64,000 bases of DNA, from positions 62,001-126,000 of the forward strand of contig JAWKTN010000002.1 in NCBI GenBank assembly GCA_041399065.1, given 5' to 3'. The notes beneath the pieces were generated by a model. That model had not been told where the DNA came from and searched no databases. It was given only the letters and a program-made list of their open reading frames with translations. The DNA comes from JAGQPD01 sp020426865. Lineage in GTDB: Bacteria; Planctomycetota; Planctomycetia; Pirellulales; Pirellulaceae. Shown in pieces: positions 20,101-28,744 of the stretch. The first letter of the stretch is position 1, and each line of letters opens with the position of its first letter. Both the position numbers and the translations under genes were made by a program.

Positions 20101-20795
20101 TCCCAGCCCGATGAACTGAGGGAAATACTTGTCACCAGGTCCGCTTGACCACCATAATTCAGTATCTCAAACGAAGCGGGGACAGCAATTCCATACTCTG
20201 ACGCGTCCGATGACCAAGGACGTTTGTACTTGTTCGTTACAAACACGTTACCGCTCACAGCGAGATCCCGTTCGCCATTTTGCCAGGCGTAAAACATATC
20301 AACGTAGAGACCGCCTCCCGTGTTTTGGTGCAGGTTCGCCTCATTGAAGTCAGGTCCACCACCGCTTCCGCTGCGCGGCTCGTGGTTCGATAGCACGCCT
20401 AGCTGGGCACGATAGCCAAAACCGTCGACACCGTTACGTGCCACAACGGCGTTTCCGGAATGAAACTGAAACGTCGTTCCCGTTTCGTTCCAAACGTCGA
20501 ACGAATCGCGCGAACTCACCTCGAATAAATGCCAAACTCCGTTGTTCCTGCCGTCAAAACGGATCGCCGAGTCGACTTCGCTCGCCGACCCACCAAAGGC
20601 TGCGGCCGACCAGCCTTCGTAATCGTTGTTTGCCAGGTCGCCATCGTCAAAGTCATCGTGAAAGAGCAGCTCACCGGCTGCGCACGTCAGCACAAGACGA
20701 TGTTCAAGTCGCTCCAATGTAGGACGCAATTTGTTGTGTCGGCATCGGTAGCCAAGTGGACGCCTGGGCCTGTTCGAACGATGTCTCACGAGCAT
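14112..20795 (-). CDS. giant secreted protein with metzincin and subtilisin domains, PPC and dockerin repeats
   Basis: The protein is 2,227 aa from ATG 20795 (AAGGA nine bases upstream; a GTG at 20828 is an alternative). Numbering is from 20795. The N-terminus has the planctomycete export motif LERLEHRLVLT. A beta-rich lectin-like region follows, then a PPC domain (about 312-420, DELEPNND...DEDWYRW) and an NHL-like propeller. A metzincin site HELGHTLGLRHGG (H877, E878, H881, H887) has a Met-turn at SVMNY (M903). A second PPC domain (about 1045-1190) precedes a subtilisin S8 domain with catalytic D1387 (AVIDQG), H1427 (WHGTGT) and S1601 (GGTSGAAP). A dockerin-like pair (GDYNENHMVDAADYTVWKD, about 2084-2135) is near the end. 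Two complete protease sites in one chain suggest an extracellular degradative enzyme, or one domain maturing the other. Confidence 0.9.
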   Translation of the reverse strand: MLVRHRSNRPRRPLGYRCRHNKLRPTLERLEHRLVLTCAAGELLFHDDFDDGDLANNDYEGWSAAAFGGSASEVDSAIRFDGRNNGVWHLFEVSSRDSFDVWNETGTTFQFHSGNAVVARNGVDGFGYRAQLGVLSNHEPRSGSGGGPDFNEANLHQNTGGGLYVDMFYAWQNGERDLAVSGNVFVTNKYKRPWSSDASEYGIAVPASFEILNYGGQADLVTSISLSSSGWEVSFNRELEVTSAVNGVEATVHTIRGGWLDENLGVGDGITNEFVDGAYPFAMGQNFAEGSGAYDLTSVSVCDGAAPIYPADELEPNNDPSDAYDLGTGDTVVDNLSINATGDEDWYRWTAAEDGLFSVDLYSDAELGDIDLELYSADGDWLDVSATYDDHEGILRQAQAGDTFLMRVTGFEDATHPSYKITTSTRPLTGETIYVAVGNEVRVFNSNGQQVHSISDPLFDTGSIGDVEVGPEGSVYVSVDVADNAGEDGKILHFSPGGVRLGEYSLPNDPYTRNAHYPFGFDVLDDGSFLVAQPNSQKVVRVNRQGKALETFDVSPAVPADVTVKSNGQIVIADDTNGESMLNGRPDGSFWVAERGADRTTLRDSGGTAITTHQGLRPIDAEENERGILYISEWTSIAPFAQGTLRAIAPDGSTVFSVPISGLPLGLAVSNGYKPTRPPASLVDTDSDSLPDIWELQGLDINFDGTIDLDLPAMGADPNHKDLFVEIDAMMGRVPTANAIQRVQNAFAAAPNSLVHNPDGTNGINLHVVIDEIGIPLDDFTLPGTPTDAQVEANAWLEFDTIKSVRFGTAAERTDANWTNIRSAKQRVFRYALFADNYAQSGSSGLAEIVGNDLLVTLGRFVTAGGTEDEQAATFMHELGHTLGLRHGGSDDINYKPNYHSVMNYHWQFPGSRGNVGWSLDYSRDTAATLDERNLDEAAGLGFAVGGIHDTANHAVFIGGPIELQQLVTEVGPVDFSGSDVNGDGNFRNDPGVARDLNGNFDQNYNGQIDAWEITPGETLIGFEDWSHLIFYISNNHSFADGVHQNSPQNEHTAPTPSSNVEPDPFESNDSIDVATDVGNDQLLDNLTLHQLGDEDWYRWSTDLLGTATFAVQPITDDMTLDMEVADVSGRQFAPTIAEDGSISVSVFAEPGQAYYLHILSPDHVGFYRLSVDTFLPFSIDDSLHPETDTLPGLRGEASRDVLRVAGPDGATDDIVANELIVHLEDAAELELLLDRYHGTLIATPQIPLPPPVNQWDIELSNEVQVGYDYLIRVDTSVADASNLESWFTSLEATGPMSFSSVGALQLMAIAAKEQVVNGLQVVPNFVGHLTSPNIVIFKSDESNGPGAPFNGFGLGQIQSSNLSVARAWQLFDLLALNRTSDLAVIDQGFALNADFPPAALIPMADLIDDDYDPLLRQGDESGKEWHGTGTLSTAAARMDNAFGSVGTGSQAVDPMLFHVGLSYWSIAAGLRTAAKWGADVINVSLSGECNFACGMFALFSGAGAVADAVREAQRAGATIVASADNSELNLDQTLVLPVELPGVIGVGAIDWANGNAVRTANFGWGSNYGSNVDIWAPGVNLTATPTPTTADSNSGFGGTSGAAPYIAGIVAMMKAIDPTLTPAQVQDILQVTANSSSDARVTTGYVNAYRALKETADRAGIQPIGDIYEVDDPGSTPTPLQTGAITRTIAPADWDVYLFQPDDYVDVTADVTYFDRLTPGNELQASFDNTSGTAVGSGRIDLGRSLVKPNDHLLNVWGTTQDSINAYEIRLSATPSMIAPDRFDDRLPVGEARNDNFAGRSVISDVVQANDTVAALTLDDLNFDTHVDVDFFEIQLDTPVDPATGRSECLASGDPRLNDPNTHQGSMKVFVQPDAGSRFTSRPFQIQLYNPDGTPLHPRAADVIQSALTYELFCPHQYYPDGRVIFAVEDPAGRNFYDVKVQYRRWDQEFFPKWFLEFEQPPFQQHIPAFADNVAIMYPSDPDVIDRYLQGELQELPAEYLSFSWLQDGQYQLSVTASNGRALLISLHDETGLLIAESQQFQAVDGEGDAITALVSVPNLPSGQYVLRVQGDSFGTRMVVNSAIPGDYNENHMVDAADYTVWKDTFGSTADLRADGNANGTIDAADYTIWKDNFGRAANAPNASVVNARPTIVSTGSSVRATPATERSGVEMNGLRTSTTVYFGRLAQLERRRPGDRTRHRNTESAPRVGVLDKAIEEFFEDADRA

Positions 20796-20940
20796 GAGAA
20801 GAATTCCTTCGTGTTTGAGCGTCTTCACGCGATGAGCAAACGGACGTGTCGATTTCGCCGCTCAGCTAATACTGCGGGAAACAGGTCAAGTTGGTCAGGA
20901 TTTCTTCTGCCGTTGCGAAAAGTCCGTGGTCACCATCCAG

Positions 20941-23900
20941 TTATGGTGCAAACCTCGAATACCTCTCGCCCTGCCAATCCGCCCAGGACGGTCCCAAATC
21001 CGTACTGCAAACTGGGGCGCGGCAGTCGTGGTCGCCGAATGGCAACTCAGCGATATGTCGGGGAAACGCGGTCCAGGCCACCCCCAACGCGCGAAGTCGC
21101 CGGTTGATGAGCCGCAAGTCCCATGCACGAATCTCGTGCGATTCCGTCGCCACCATCAGCTTGGCATCGTCACGTGTGAATGCCAATGACGTAAGTTGTC
21201 CGGGAAACTGCGATTCGAGCACGGCAAGTCGTTGCCAAGTATGCGTGTCGACAATTTGAGCGTGAAAACGAGACTCGGCCATCGCCAGCAACCGACCATC
21301 TGAAGAGAATGCAAGGGGACAGCGCAAGGCGTTGCGCAACGCAAATCGTTGCTCGAGCTCCCAAGATCCGACCTTCCAAATACGCACATCGTCCGACGAA
21401 CTAGTTATCAGGAAGTCACCGTCCGGACTGAACAGGCAGCCGGGATTGGAACCCGGCGTTACTAAGGATTTTGTTCGCTCGTTCGTGTGCGTGTCCCAGA
21501 CGTCAAAATTCGTTCCAGCCGTCACCGCCCACCTGCCGTCGTTGCTGAGTGCCACGGCGTGAACGGCGTCCGGAGCCTCGAAGGTGGCGAGGGTGCGTCC
21601 GGTATCGACCTGCAGCAACGTTGCTTGATTCCAATCGGTAATTGCCAATAGCGTATCGCACTTCGCACAACTTGCGGCAAAGCACTGATGATGAGGGACT
21701 CCACCCGACGCCAACCTGCGCGGCGGACCAATCGTGAATTTGCTGCCAGCCATCTGCATCGGCCATTCCAGGATTCCAAGCTCTGATGACGTTAGCAGTT
21801 TTCCGTTGTGAAAGAGCGCGGTTCGGCCGGCCAGCGGTAGCCGCTGCATCACTTCGCCCGACTGCAGATCCCAGATCCACACTCCATCGCTCCCGCAGCT
21901 TGCCATGAACCGCCCGTTCTGTGACACATCGATAGCAAACGGTCCTTTGAGCTGTCGGTCTTCCACGAGAACTCGCATCTCGCTGGCGTCCGCAACGTCC
22001 CATATCTCGATACCGTTCGACACGCCCGTCGACACACATGCGAAGCGACTTTCCTGTTTGTCGTACGCGATGATTCGTCCCATTGCGAGGCAACGCTGCC
22101 ACCCTGTGAACGGATTCCACAAGCGGATGGTCCCGTCGTGGCTCCTCGTCACGACCAATTCGCCGTTGCCAGAGAAATAGACACCCACAGTCTCCGCTTG
22201 ATGCCCATGCAACTCGGACACCAAACGTGGTGTTTGTGAGATGTCCCACACACGAGTCACAAAATCATTTCCGCCCGCGGCCAAATAACGCCCCGACGGA
22301 TGCCAGTCCATTGAATACGGCACCGACCGGTTGCTGAATTCTGAAAGTTTCACACCCGTAGCTGCTTCATAGATGTGAATCTTATCCGTGGACGAATTAG
22401 ACACGGCCAGCAACGTGTTGTCGCGGTTGGCCTTTAGTACTTGCCGTCGTTCGCCTTGGTGGACAATCGTCGAAAGCTGTTTGCCGGTCGCTAGATGGAA
22501 TTGCGTCACCGCTCCGTCGCTCATCACGAAGAATACGGTCTCCCCCGTGCCACCGAATTCAATTTCCGCGCGCGGGTCGACTTTCAGGTCCATTTGGACC
22601 GTACCCTTCGCCAAGCGCCAGATACACACCCTGGTTTCGGCGTCGGCGTGCCACTGGTACTTCGCCGCGAGGAACGCTCCGTTCTGGCTGAAGACCATCG
22701 CTCCAACCGGCGTTTCACCGACGGCTGGCAACGTCGTGATCACTTGCCCATCGCGTGTACGCTGAATTCGAATAGAGCCATTCGCGCCGGCGATCGCCTG
22801 TCGTTCCAATCGCCCATCGATCGCCAACACGCCCGGCGGTAGATCCAACTTCGAATCGAGGCGGAGATCTGGCAACGCCAAGGCTGCTACTGCCTCATTT
22901 CGAAGTTCTTCAACAGCCGAGTCTGACAAGTCGCGAGGCGGCATTAACTCCGTTGCGTTGTGCAGAGCGTCCAGTGCGTCGAACCGTTGTCCAACCTGCC
23001 CACTTCGTCGCGTGGCCCGAGCCTGAGCGACAAGGGCGTTGCGCAAGATATCAACCTTCTCGCGTTCCGAGCGGATGAGTGCCTCGTTCTTCGCTGCCAA
23101 ATGAACTGCGGCAAACAACGAACCAACGGCAATGACGACCAATAGCACGATACACCAAACAACCGTCGCGCGATGCCGGCGCGACCATTTCACCGCCAGG
23201 TCGAATAGGGATGGTGGCCGAGCACGAATCGGCCGATCGGCGACAAAGGACTTCAGGTCCTCGGCAAGCTCCGACGCCGCTGAATACCGATCCTCTGGAC
23301 TGGTCGCCATCGCCTTTTGAACGATGGTGTCCAATTCAAACGGTATCGAACTGACCCGCTGCCGGGGAGGCAAGCAACTGCCCACAGCTATCGATCGCAG
23401 CAGCTCATGTCGATCGTCATCCGCAAATGCCGGTTGGAGCGTCAGCAATTCGTAGAGTGTAACCCCCAATGAATAGATGTCCGTCCGATGATCGACATGG
23501 CGTCGCTTGCCCAACGTCTGTTCCGGACTCATGTAGCGAAGTGTCCCAATCACGTCTCCCGTCAATGTCAACTCAGGTAAGGACTCGATTTGCGCGAGCC
23601 CGAAGTCGGTAACCCAAGCTTTTCCTGCATCATCGACGAGAAGATTGCCAGGCTTGATGTCGCGGTGCACAATCCCACGTTCGTGAGCAAACTCAAGCGC
23701 GTCCGCCACCTGGGCGCCCAACCACGCGATCGCGTGGTAGTCGCCGACGCTCCTTGCCGTTCCGTCGGTGCGGATATCGGAGCCCGCAAGTGCCACCGTT
23801 GTCCGGAGTGCGTTTGATTCCGAGTTTTCTCGCGCCGCGTTCGGTGGGCCGTGATCGTACAGCGATTTTGGAACCTCTTCGCCTCGCAGCATCGCGATGA

Positions 23901-24594
23901 GTTGATTCAACGGGCGTCCTTCAATCAAACGCATCACGTAGTAGTGCACACCGCGCTCACTCCCAACGCCAAATACGCTGACAATGTGGGGATGATCCAG
24001 CTGCCCCGCCGCCAGCGCCTCGTGCTTGAATCGCTGAAGCTGACGGTCGTCCAATGCGCCAGCAAAGGGAAGTATCTTCAACGCAACTCGCCGATTCAAC
24101 GAGATTTGCAGAGCCTCATAGACAACTCCCATACCTCCACGGCCAATCTCACGCAACAGACGAAAGTCTCCCAAGCAGCCTGGTTCCAGCGGATCGTTTC
24201 CCAGCGAAAAATCGCCTGTCACATCAGCTGACAACGACGAGAACTCCTTCGTCGCCGAAAAAGTCTTCCGACCGTGCGTTGTCGGCCACGCAAGCCCCAA
24301 ATCATGCATCGCGAGTAGCGTTGGCAAGAGCTCGCGCAATCGATGGACATGCCCTTTATCGGTGATCGATATTTCGTCAATGTCAACTGTTTCGCCCTGC
24401 TCAATCTTTTCCGATACGATGGCGATCAGACGATCAAACTGAACGTCCGCCGTTTCGTCGACACAATTGTCATCCTCGCCCAGGCCATCGCGACAGTGGC
24501 CAACGGTGTTCACGTCGTCAACATCGAAATCGTCGTCTTTCCGGACGCTATTCGAAGCGTCGCTGCCGCTTTGCCTGTCGGACGGACGGTTCAT
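20941..24594 (-). CDS. TM-anchored Ser/Thr kinase with C-terminal WD40 propeller
   Basis: The 1,217-aa kinase has an acidic N-terminal extension (1-140) and a kinase domain at about 142-450: GRGGMGVV (151-158), VALK (K173), HRDIKPGN (310-317), DFG (330-332) and MSPEQ in place of APE. A TM helix follows at about 477-497 (VVWCIVLLVVIAVGSLFA). Residues about 590-1180 hold repeated WD40 blades (e.g. VYFSGNGELVVTRSHDGTIRLWN, CLFSPDGDFLITSSSDDVRIW). The kinase is cytoplasmic and the propeller lies across the membrane, a likely sensor or scaffold. Its ATG overlaps the stop of the sigma factor gene (ATGA at 24591-24594), so the two are translationally coupled and probably work together, the kinase modulating the sigma factor as in other planctomycete ECF-kinase pairs. 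Confidence 0.93.
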   Translation of the reverse strand: MNRPSDRQSGSDASNSVRKDDDFDVDDVNTVGHCRDGLGEDDNCVDETADVQFDRLIAIVSEKIEQGETVDIDEISITDKGHVHRLRELLPTLLAMHDLGLAWPTTHGRKTFSATKEFSSLSADVTGDFSLGNDPLEPGCLGDFRLLREIGRGGMGVVYEALQISLNRRVALKILPFAGALDDRQLQRFKHEALAAGQLDHPHIVSVFGVGSERGVHYYVMRLIEGRPLNQLIAMLRGEEVPKSLYDHGPPNAARENSESNALRTTVALAGSDIRTDGTARSVGDYHAIAWLGAQVADALEFAHERGIVHRDIKPGNLLVDDAGKAWVTDFGLAQIESLPELTLTGDVIGTLRYMSPEQTLGKRRHVDHRTDIYSLGVTLYELLTLQPAFADDDRHELLRSIAVGSCLPPRQRVSSIPFELDTIVQKAMATSPEDRYSAASELAEDLKSFVADRPIRARPPSLFDLAVKWSRRHRATVVWCIVLLVVIAVGSLFAAVHLAAKNEALIRSEREKVDILRNALVAQARATRRSGQVGQRFDALDALHNATELMPPRDLSDSAVEELRNEAVAALALPDLRLDSKLDLPPGVLAIDGRLERQAIAGANGSIRIQRTRDGQVITTLPAVGETPVGAMVFSQNGAFLAAKYQWHADAETRVCIWRLAKGTVQMDLKVDPRAEIEFGGTGETVFFVMSDGAVTQFHLATGKQLSTIVHQGERRQVLKANRDNTLLAVSNSSTDKIHIYEAATGVKLSEFSNRSVPYSMDWHPSGRYLAAGGNDFVTRVWDISQTPRLVSELHGHQAETVGVYFSGNGELVVTRSHDGTIRLWNPFTGWQRCLAMGRIIAYDKQESRFACVSTGVSNGIEIWDVADASEMRVLVEDRQLKGPFAIDVSQNGRFMASCGSDGVWIWDLQSGEVMQRLPLAGRTALFHNGKLLTSSELGILEWPMQMAGSKFTIGPPRRLASGGVPHHQCFAASCAKCDTLLAITDWNQATLLQVDTGRTLATFEAPDAVHAVALSNDGRWAVTAGTNFDVWDTHTNERTKSLVTPGSNPGCLFSPDGDFLITSSSDDVRIWKVGSWELEQRFALRNALRCPLAFSSDGRLLAMAESRFHAQIVDTHTWQRLAVLESQFPGQLTSLAFTRDDAKLMVATESHEIRAWDLRLINRRLRALGVAWTAFPRHIAELPFGDHDCRAPVCSTDLGPSWADWQGERYSRFAP

Positions 24595-25226
24595 GACACC
24601 TCTTTTGCCAAGTCGGACAGCAATCGGTGGATTCGCTCGACGGCACGGCGGTACCGCGACTGGACGGCAGCCTCCGTCAATTCCAAGGCGGCGGCAATCT
24701 CACGCAATGACATTTGTTCCATGTGCCGTAATACCAAGACTTCGCGATCGGGCGTCGCGAGATCCATCAACGCTTGCCGCACCCGCTGGCATACTTCATG
24801 CCGCGCCGCCATCTCGCTGGGGCTGTTTTGTTGGGCAACCAATCGCCTGGCCATTTTGTCCGCCACGGAGTCGACAGCGTTGGCGCCGAGTCGACATTCC
24901 TTTGCCACGCTACGCTTGCCAGCGGCCAAGTGCATGCGATGTACTTGTATCACCCGCTGGAGCGCCAATTGTCGTAGCCAGACAAATACCGGAACGTCCA
25001 ATTCGTCTGAGATGTTGGGCAACCGTCGAGCCGCTTCGGCGATCGTATCCTGTGCTATGTCCGACGGATCGACCCGCGCTGCTACGCGCCGATCAAGTCG
25101 CATCTCGATCGCCAGACGTAGCCGCTGTCGATATCGCGCCAACAATGCATCCAGCGCCGCGGCGTGAGGGTCATCGCCGCGGATCCGGCCGAGAAGTTCT
25201 CGAGTGCTAAGATCGTCATGTGTCAT
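24591..25226 (-). CDS. ECF-type RNA polymerase sigma factor
   Basis: The 211-aa protein has sigma-2 (about 25-100; RYRQRLRLAIEMRLD, then DPSDIAQDTIAEAARRLP, the conserved 2.2/2.3 region) and sigma-4 (about 145-205; ALMDLATPDREVLVLRHMEQMSLREIAAALELTEAAVQSRYRRAVERI, a helix-turn-helix that contacts the -35 box). The ~40-residue linker is long, as in planctomycete/verrucomicrobial ECFs. No anti-sigma gene adjoins it; instead a kinase gene follows with an ATGA overlap, which suggests control by phosphorylation. The promoter it recognises is unknown. Confidence 0.92.
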   Translation of the reverse strand: MTHDDLSTRELLGRIRGDDPHAAALDALLARYRQRLRLAIEMRLDRRVAARVDPSDIAQDTIAEAARRLPNISDELDVPVFVWLRQLALQRVIQVHRMHLAAGKRSVAKECRLGANAVDSVADKMARRLVAQQNSPSEMAARHEVCQRVRQALMDLATPDREVLVLRHMEQMSLREIAAALELTEAAVQSRYRRAVERIHRLLSDLAKEVS

Positions 25227-25625
25227 TGCGAACCAGTCGCGGTAATCGCCAAAGGACGCGATTTCTGCTAAGACCGTACTGTTATTACTGTCGAGAACTC
25301 GCCAAGTCGGTCAGGTTTTCCGAAGAATTTCCGAAATCGGTTCCAGCATCGCCGAATGGCATGCAGCATACCTTGCCAGTCTGGGATCCTAATGTGAAAT
25401 GGCAGCTGAAATACCGCGCCAACCGGTCATGCACCTTCTGTCAAATGAACTTCCGAGCGAAATATATGCAAAACTCGACTTGTGGATGACGCTATTTTGC
25501 GGTGGAAGTCGGCGCGGAGTCAAGAAGATTCCGGAAGGGAGTATTCCGCCAGCAGCGTTGGAGACCATACACTATCGATTGGCCGGCGGCTCTTACGTTA
25601 CTTTTGCGGTCAGCGGGAGGAATCG

Positions 25626-27959
25626 ATGTCCGAAGAACGAATCTATCGCAACGAAGCGTGTCCTTGCGGAAGTGGACGTAAGTTCAAAAAGTGCTGCTAC
25701 AATCGGCAAGGGAAGATTTCGCCATTGGATCGCGCCATGGCGATTGATTGCCTTGAGCAGTATGTCGAACACTGTGATGAGCGGGCCGACGCGCTTACGC
25801 TCTTTCGTGCGGGCCTCGACGTTGATGCTCCCGCGATGAAAGGCGATTTCCAGCAGGCAAGTGACCAGGCATTCCTATTATGGTTCGCGTTCGACTATCT
25901 ACTCACCGACGGCTGTTTCGTGGTCGATCACGCGTTAGCGGCCAATCCACTCGCATCACCGGGCGAACGATTGTACCTGGAACAGATGAAGCAAACGGCG
26001 ATCGCGCCCTACGAAGTGCTGTCAATTCGCCCAGGCCATTCTGTTACTATGCGTCAAGTGTGCGGGCATCGAGAAATCGAAGTCCGTGAGAAAACGGCGT
26101 CACACACATTGAAACGCTGGGACCTACTTGCGGTTCGCGTAAACCCGGTGGGCCCCACAGGCGGACCGGAAATGGAAATGGGAGTGTTGTGGCTGCCTCA
26201 AACAATGCGAGAACATGTCACGACATTGGTCCAGGATAATCTCCAGGGACACCCGGAAGGGCCAGAAAGTATTATGGTGCTCAAAGCTCTGGGTGCCAGC
26301 CTCCACCAGCTTTGGCTGCGTTCGATTGTTGACCCGCAGGTACCACAAATCAGAACTGCTGATTCTCAACCAATGGTGTGGACCACGTTGTGGTTCGAGG
26401 TCCATGACCCGGCGAGAGTCGAGGAAATGCTAAACGCTTGCCGGAGCCTGGAGGCCGGGAGCAACTACTGGAATTGGATCGTCGACGGAACCATGCTTGG
26501 CACGATCGAACTGCTTGGCCCACAACTGACATTCGACATACCAACGCAATCCCAAGCGGACAATGGAAGACGATTCCTTGAAGGTATTGCTGGCGACTTG
26601 ATTACCCACACGAGGAACGAGATCACGGATGTAACCGAGGAACTTAGGAGAAGGATTCGCAACGGCGAGCTGCCCGAGGCTCATCCTGATTCGATGCAAG
26701 AGGTCCCCGCAAAGGTCCAGGATGAATTGACTCAGGAGTACTTCTCGAAATACTACCTCGAATGGCTCGACGACTCCATCCCCGCTCTTGACAACAAATC
26801 GCCGCGGTATGCAGCGAAATCGACACGGCTTTGTGCTCGATTGATTGACCTGCTCAAGGACATGGAGAATATGTACCTACGGGCACTCACGCAGGGCGAT
26901 CCGGCGTTTGACCCCACGTGGATGTGGGATGAATTGGGACTATCCGACCACCAAGACGCCCCGGGGTTGCGACACCCCTGCTGGTTGGCTCATGAGACCA
27001 TGGGACACCTGCTGCCGGAGACCCGCCAAATCGTCGAAAATGCGATGACATCCCTCCACGACGCAGCGCCGAATTCGCTGCCGTCGATCATCACGAAACA
27101 ACAGCTGCAAACGCAAGGCCAGGTACAGGAGCTCTTCCGATCGCGCGATCGTCGGCTGACCGACACCGATTTGCTTAGCCATCTGGAATTCTACTGCAAT
27201 TACGAACTACACTTGCGCAAGACTTTTTGGGTCGACGAATCGCTGGCGTGGATGCTTTCCCATACTCAGATTGATGCCACTGGCGATCTTTTCCGGCTAC
27301 CGTTCCCCTGCTATGTTCTCGCTTACACGGACCGCCACACATTGGGCATCGCCGAGCGAGCTCTGGCCGCCGGAACAAGTTGCGATTTGCGTGGCCAGAT
27401 GCTTGCCGTCGTCTGCGCATACGTCCTGCAGCTAGACGAAGAATGCTCACGAGTTTCCATCGGTCTGACCGCTGACTCCCTTGCGGGGCAACCGCCGCAT
27501 CTGATGCGTTGGGAGTTGCACATCACCCCTGACGGCTCCCTAGAAACGGCCATTACCGACGCACTGACACGCGCCAACACGCCATGTGCCGAGATGTTTC
27601 GCCCGTTGCTCGATGCCGTCCTCAATGCCACCATCTACTCTACCAGTGCTGGGATCAAGCTGGAACAGTACCACGCCGGTCCGACACATCCCAAGCATCC
27701 CAATTCAGCCGACAGTAGCCATGAAAGCGGCGAGGTCTATTATTTGCCAGGGGCAATACCAATTTCACAGTTGAGGCTACAGCGTCAGCTGGAACGGCGA
27801 CCCAGCGGCCGGGAACTTCTACATCGATACCTGGTTCGTGGTCACTGGCGTCGCCCTAACCCCAACTGGAAGGACCAGAAAATGCGTTGGATCGAACCTC
27901 ACTGGCGTGGCCCCAGCCTGGCCAGTATCGTAGAACGGGCCTACCGTTTGATGCCGTGA
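25626..27959 (+). CDS. large SEC-C motif protein of unknown function
   Basis: The start at ATG 25626 is favoured by GGGAGG five bases upstream and by placing the SEC-C zinc motif CPCGSGRKFKKCC at residues 12-24; the frame is open back to 25482. The 777-aa product has no other motif I recognise. It is mostly alpha-helical with many W/Y/H residues and ends in a basic segment (RRPNPNWKDQKMRW). SEC-C domains bind zinc and are widespread in proteins of unknown role. The gene at 27967 follows at 7 nt in the same direction and may be cotranscribed. The 399 bp upstream (25227-25625) show no other gene and no clear promoter consensus. Confidence 0.75.
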   Translation: MSEERIYRNEACPCGSGRKFKKCCYNRQGKISPLDRAMAIDCLEQYVEHCDERADALTLFRAGLDVDAPAMKGDFQQASDQAFLLWFAFDYLLTDGCFVVDHALAANPLASPGERLYLEQMKQTAIAPYEVLSIRPGHSVTMRQVCGHREIEVREKTASHTLKRWDLLAVRVNPVGPTGGPEMEMGVLWLPQTMREHVTTLVQDNLQGHPEGPESIMVLKALGASLHQLWLRSIVDPQVPQIRTADSQPMVWTTLWFEVHDPARVEEMLNACRSLEAGSNYWNWIVDGTMLGTIELLGPQLTFDIPTQSQADNGRRFLEGIAGDLITHTRNEITDVTEELRRRIRNGELPEAHPDSMQEVPAKVQDELTQEYFSKYYLEWLDDSIPALDNKSPRYAAKSTRLCARLIDLLKDMENMYLRALTQGDPAFDPTWMWDELGLSDHQDAPGLRHPCWLAHETMGHLLPETRQIVENAMTSLHDAAPNSLPSIITKQQLQTQGQVQELFRSRDRRLTDTDLLSHLEFYCNYELHLRKTFWVDESLAWMLSHTQIDATGDLFRLPFPCYVLAYTDRHTLGIAERALAAGTSCDLRGQMLAVVCAYVLQLDEECSRVSIGLTADSLAGQPPHLMRWELHITPDGSLETAITDALTRANTPCAEMFRPLLDAVLNATIYSTSAGIKLEQYHAGPTHPKHPNSADSSHESGEVYYLPGAIPISQLRLQRQLERRPSGRELLHRYLVRGHWRRPNPNWKDQKMRWIEPHWRGPSLASIVERAYRLMP

Positions 27960-27966
27960 TCTCCAC

Positions 27967-28686
27967 GTGCCAAACCGAACCCGAATCCATAGCCAACCTG
28001 CCAGATTCATGAGGACGTTCGTGACGAATTCGCCACCAGCCGCTGAGTCATCCGCGTCGCAAGACTTCGCCGCCCATTGCTCCGGCTTGGGTTGCGGCAC
28101 CGTGCTGGCCGATCCGCCTTGGCAATTCGCCAATCGTACCGGCAAAATGGCCCCCGAGCACAAACGGCTCAACCGGTATGCGACGCTGACATTGCCCGAG
28201 ATCAAACAGCTACCGGTCAGCACCGCATGTGCAGACAAGTGTCACTTATATCTATGGGTACCCAACGCGCTGCTACGTGACGGCCTGGACGTGATGGACG
28301 CCTGGGGGTTTCAGTACAAAACTAACATTGTCTGGCATAAAATTCGCAAAGACGGCGGACCCGACGGGCGCGGAGTAGGATTCTATTTTCGCAACACCAC
28401 CGAACTTGTGCTGTTCGGAACGCGGGGCAAATTGCGCACACGCGCAGCGGGACGACGGCAAGTAAATATCATCAAAAGCCGCAAACGAGAACATTCCCGC
28501 AAGCCGGATGAGCTTTACGAACTGATCGAGCAATGCAGCCCCGGACCGTATTTGGAACTCTTTGCTCGCGGCCGGCACAACGAGCAGTGGCGGGTCTGGG
28601 GAAATCAATCGGCCGAGTATGAACCCGATTGGCCCACGTACAAGTACAACAGCCGAAACGTGACTCAAGTAAACACCGCGACGTAA
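27967..28686 (+). CDS. MT-A70 family adenine-N6 methyltransferase
   Basis: The 239-aa protein (GTG 27967; ATG 28009 would remove 14 residues) carries the MT-A70 catalytic motif DPPW (residues 49-52) in VLADPPWQF. It also has the family features HLYLWVPNALLRDGLDVMDAWGF, TNIVWHKI, FRNTTELVLFGTRGK, HSRKPDELYELIE and PYLELFARG. These enzymes transfer methyl from S-adenosylmethionine to adenine N6 in DNA or RNA; in bacteria most are DNA methylases, often prophage or orphan. It lies 7 nt after the SEC-C gene, suggesting one transcript. No restriction endonuclease is adjacent, so it is probably an orphan methylase. Confidence 0.9.
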   Translation: MPNRTRIHSQPARFMRTFVTNSPPAAESSASQDFAAHCSGLGCGTVLADPPWQFANRTGKMAPEHKRLNRYATLTLPEIKQLPVSTACADKCHLYLWVPNALLRDGLDVMDAWGFQYKTNIVWHKIRKDGGPDGRGVGFYFRNTTELVLFGTRGKLRTRAAGRRQVNIIKSRKREHSRKPDELYELIEQCSPGPYLELFARGRHNEQWRVWGNQSAEYEPDWPTYKYNSRNVTQVNTAT

Positions 28687-28744
28687 GCTTCACTCCGTCG
28701 CTTTCTCAATCCCGTCAATCGCATGGACGGGAACTAACAACAAC

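Noticed and set aside
25626..28686. BREX/DISARM-type defence system around the MT-A70 methylase
   Set aside because: No helicase, PglZ, nuclease or phosphatase partner is adjacent; the SEC-C protein has no known defence domain.
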